Shown here piece by piece: positions 5,629 through 6,259 of a DNA stretch of 6,259 nucleotides. The stretch spans positions 1-6,259 of the forward strand of contig PLSZ01000235.1 of the NCBI GenBank assembly GCA_003164305.1, given 5' to 3'. The notes beneath the pieces were generated by a model. The model worked only from the letters and a program-made list of their open reading frames with translations. It searched no databases and was not told where the DNA came from. Position numbers and translations under genes: made by a program. Source of the DNA: Acetobacteraceae bacterium (lineage in GTDB: Bacteria > Pseudomonadota > Alphaproteobacteria > Acetobacterales > Acetobacteraceae). Every line of letters begins with the position of its first letter. Positions within the stretch are counted from its first letter, which is position 1.

Positions 5629-5726
5629 TCGAAACTTTAGTAACGGCTTATCGGTTCGCTACCAGATCGACACCATTGGCCGTTCACGATGCGTCGCCGC
5701 CACTCGAACACGGGAATCCGCTCGGC

Positions 5727-6259
5727 ATGAAAGAAGCTCCGCGCCTCAGCATCGCCGACGAGATCAGCGCGGGCCCGACCCTGAGCGTGATCGTGCCCTG
5801 CTATAACGAACGGCCCAACGTCGCGCCGATGATCGCGAAGCTCGACGCCGCGTTGCGTGGCATCGATTGGGAAGTGATCTACGTTGACGACAACAGCCCG
5901 GACGGCACCGCCGCGGAGGTGCGCCGCATCGCGCGGCTTGACCCCCGTGTCCGCTGCATTCGCCGGGTCGGCCGCCGCGGTCTCGCCTCGGCGGTGATCG
6001 AGGGCGCGTTGTCCTCGTCCGCCATCTACGTCGCGGTGATCGATGGCGATTTGCAGCACGATGAAACCCGGTTGCCGGTGATGCTGTCCGAGTTGCGTTC
6101 GGGCCACTCCGACCTCGCCGTGGCCAGCCGGCACGTGGAGGGCGGCAACAACGAGGGGCTCGCCAACAAGTGGCGGCACGCGCTGTCCGATGGCGGCATC
6201 AGGCTGGCGCAATGGTTCCTGCCCACCCCGCTGACCGACCCGATGAGCGGCTTCTTCAT
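5727..6259 (+). CDS. Family 2 glycosyltransferase, polyprenyl/dolichyl-phosphate mannose synthase type, 3' partial
   Basis: This is the first 177 residues of a glycosyltransferase, with no stop before the window ends. The GT-A fold begins at LSVIVPCYNERPN (19-31). VDDNSPDGT (53-61) is the nucleotide-sugar binding motif, and RRVGRRGLASAVIEG (79-93) is typical of the DPM1-like subgroup. AVIDGDLQHDE (103-113) holds the metal-binding DxD (D107, D109), SRHVEGGNNEG (134-144) follows, and DPMSGFF begins the acceptor-site motif. Such enzymes move mannose or a related sugar from a nucleotide donor to a polyprenyl phosphate on the cytoplasmic face of the inner membrane. Many bacterial members continue with C-terminal membrane helices, which would lie outside the window. 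ATG 5727 leaves 18 residues before the fold, with only a weak GGGA upstream (5712-5715); TTG 5676 is an alternative start. Sugar and acceptor cannot be told. It is transcribed away from the surface-protein gene. Confidence 0.95.
   Translation, partial: MKEAPRLSIADEISAGPTLSVIVPCYNERPNVAPMIAKLDAALRGIDWEVIYVDDNSPDGTAAEVRRIARLDPRVRCIRRVGRRGLASAVIEGALSSSAIYVAVIDGDLQHDETRLPVMLSELRSGHSDLAVASRHVEGGNNEGLANKWRHALSDGGIRLAQWFLPTPLTDPMSGFF

Larger units (their letters stand above)
5285..5726. other. Divergent intergenic region, no supported gene
   Basis: These 442 bases separate the start of the PEP-CTERM gene (minus) from the glycosyltransferase gene (plus). Several short frames are open in both directions, but none has a ribosome site together with recognisable protein sequence, so I call no gene. 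What it holds is an AT-rich block at about 5384-5417 that could carry the PEP-CTERM promoter, a 7-bp inverted repeat at 5455-5487, the perfect palindrome CCCGATCGGG at 5522-5531, GATCGG repeated near 5490, 5525 and 5584, and a GC hairpin at 5606-5628. The length exceeds what two promoters need, so a small RNA or a long leader is possible. Confidence 0.5.

Noticed and set aside
5283..5806. Several 69-105 codon frames in the divergent spacer
   Set aside because: None has a ribosome site or recognisable protein sequence. Some use the opposite strand of the signal peptide region or run into the glycosyltransferase start.
5637..6212. Minus-strand frames opposite the glycosyltransferase
   Set aside because: The plus strand carries clear GT2 motifs in the right order. 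The antisense products are His/Arg-rich and unrecognisable.
1..6259. CRISPR array, insertion sequence, phage or defence genes
   Set aside because: I looked for regularly spaced direct repeats, terminal inverted repeats around a transposase frame, and nuclease or toxin motifs, and saw none.

Overview
The window is high-GC bacterial DNA with dense, short-spaced genes. It carries a Lrp/AsnC regulator, a TphA2/TphA3-type ring-hydroxylating oxygenase pair and a PEP-CTERM surface protein. This mix fits a Gram-negative proteobacterium. An alphaproteobacterium (for example Acetobacteraceae or a rhizobial relative) is my guess from codon use and gene content, not something the sequence proves.

Layout. 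Positions 1-295 hold no convincing complete gene. There is a possible divergent minus-strand reading frame running off the left edge, a degenerate tRNA-like fold on the minus strand, and a plausible sigma70-type promoter for what follows. Positions 296-3298 are a tight four-gene plus-strand operon: a class II aldolase/adducin-family protein, an exported NTF2-like (DUF4440/SnoaL-type) protein, the Rieske alpha subunit of an aromatic dioxygenase, and its beta subunit. After a 146-base gap containing an AT-rich dyad comes a Lrp/AsnC-family regulator (3445-3927), the likely controller of the operon or of itself. Converging on it from the minus strand is a PEP-CTERM, choice-of-anchor A surface protein with an Asn/Gly-rich repeat region (3974-5284). 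A 442-base divergent intergenic region with inverted repeats follows. The window ends inside a plus-strand family 2 glycosyltransferase of the dolichyl/polyprenyl-phosphate mannose synthase type (from 5727, cut by the right edge).

How the genes may work together. The oxygenase pair has every Rieske and mononuclear-iron ligand and, from memory, resembles terephthalate 1,2-dioxygenase (TphA2/TphA3) and the related anthranilate/ortho-halobenzoate oxygenases. It should convert an aromatic carboxylate to a cis-diol or catechol, but the electron-transfer partners (reductase, ferredoxin) and a diol dehydrogenase are not in the window. The class II aldolase-like protein is a candidate decarboxylase or C-C lyase acting on the product, by analogy with 3,4-dihydroxyphthalate decarboxylases of the same fold. 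The exported NTF2-like protein is the least explained member. The PEP-CTERM protein and the glycosyltransferase look like a separate envelope or extracellular-matrix neighbourhood.

I see no CRISPR array, insertion sequence, phage gene or defence system. The most unusual points are the composition of the catabolic operon, the tRNA-like remnant upstream of it, and the repeat-rich sorted surface protein.
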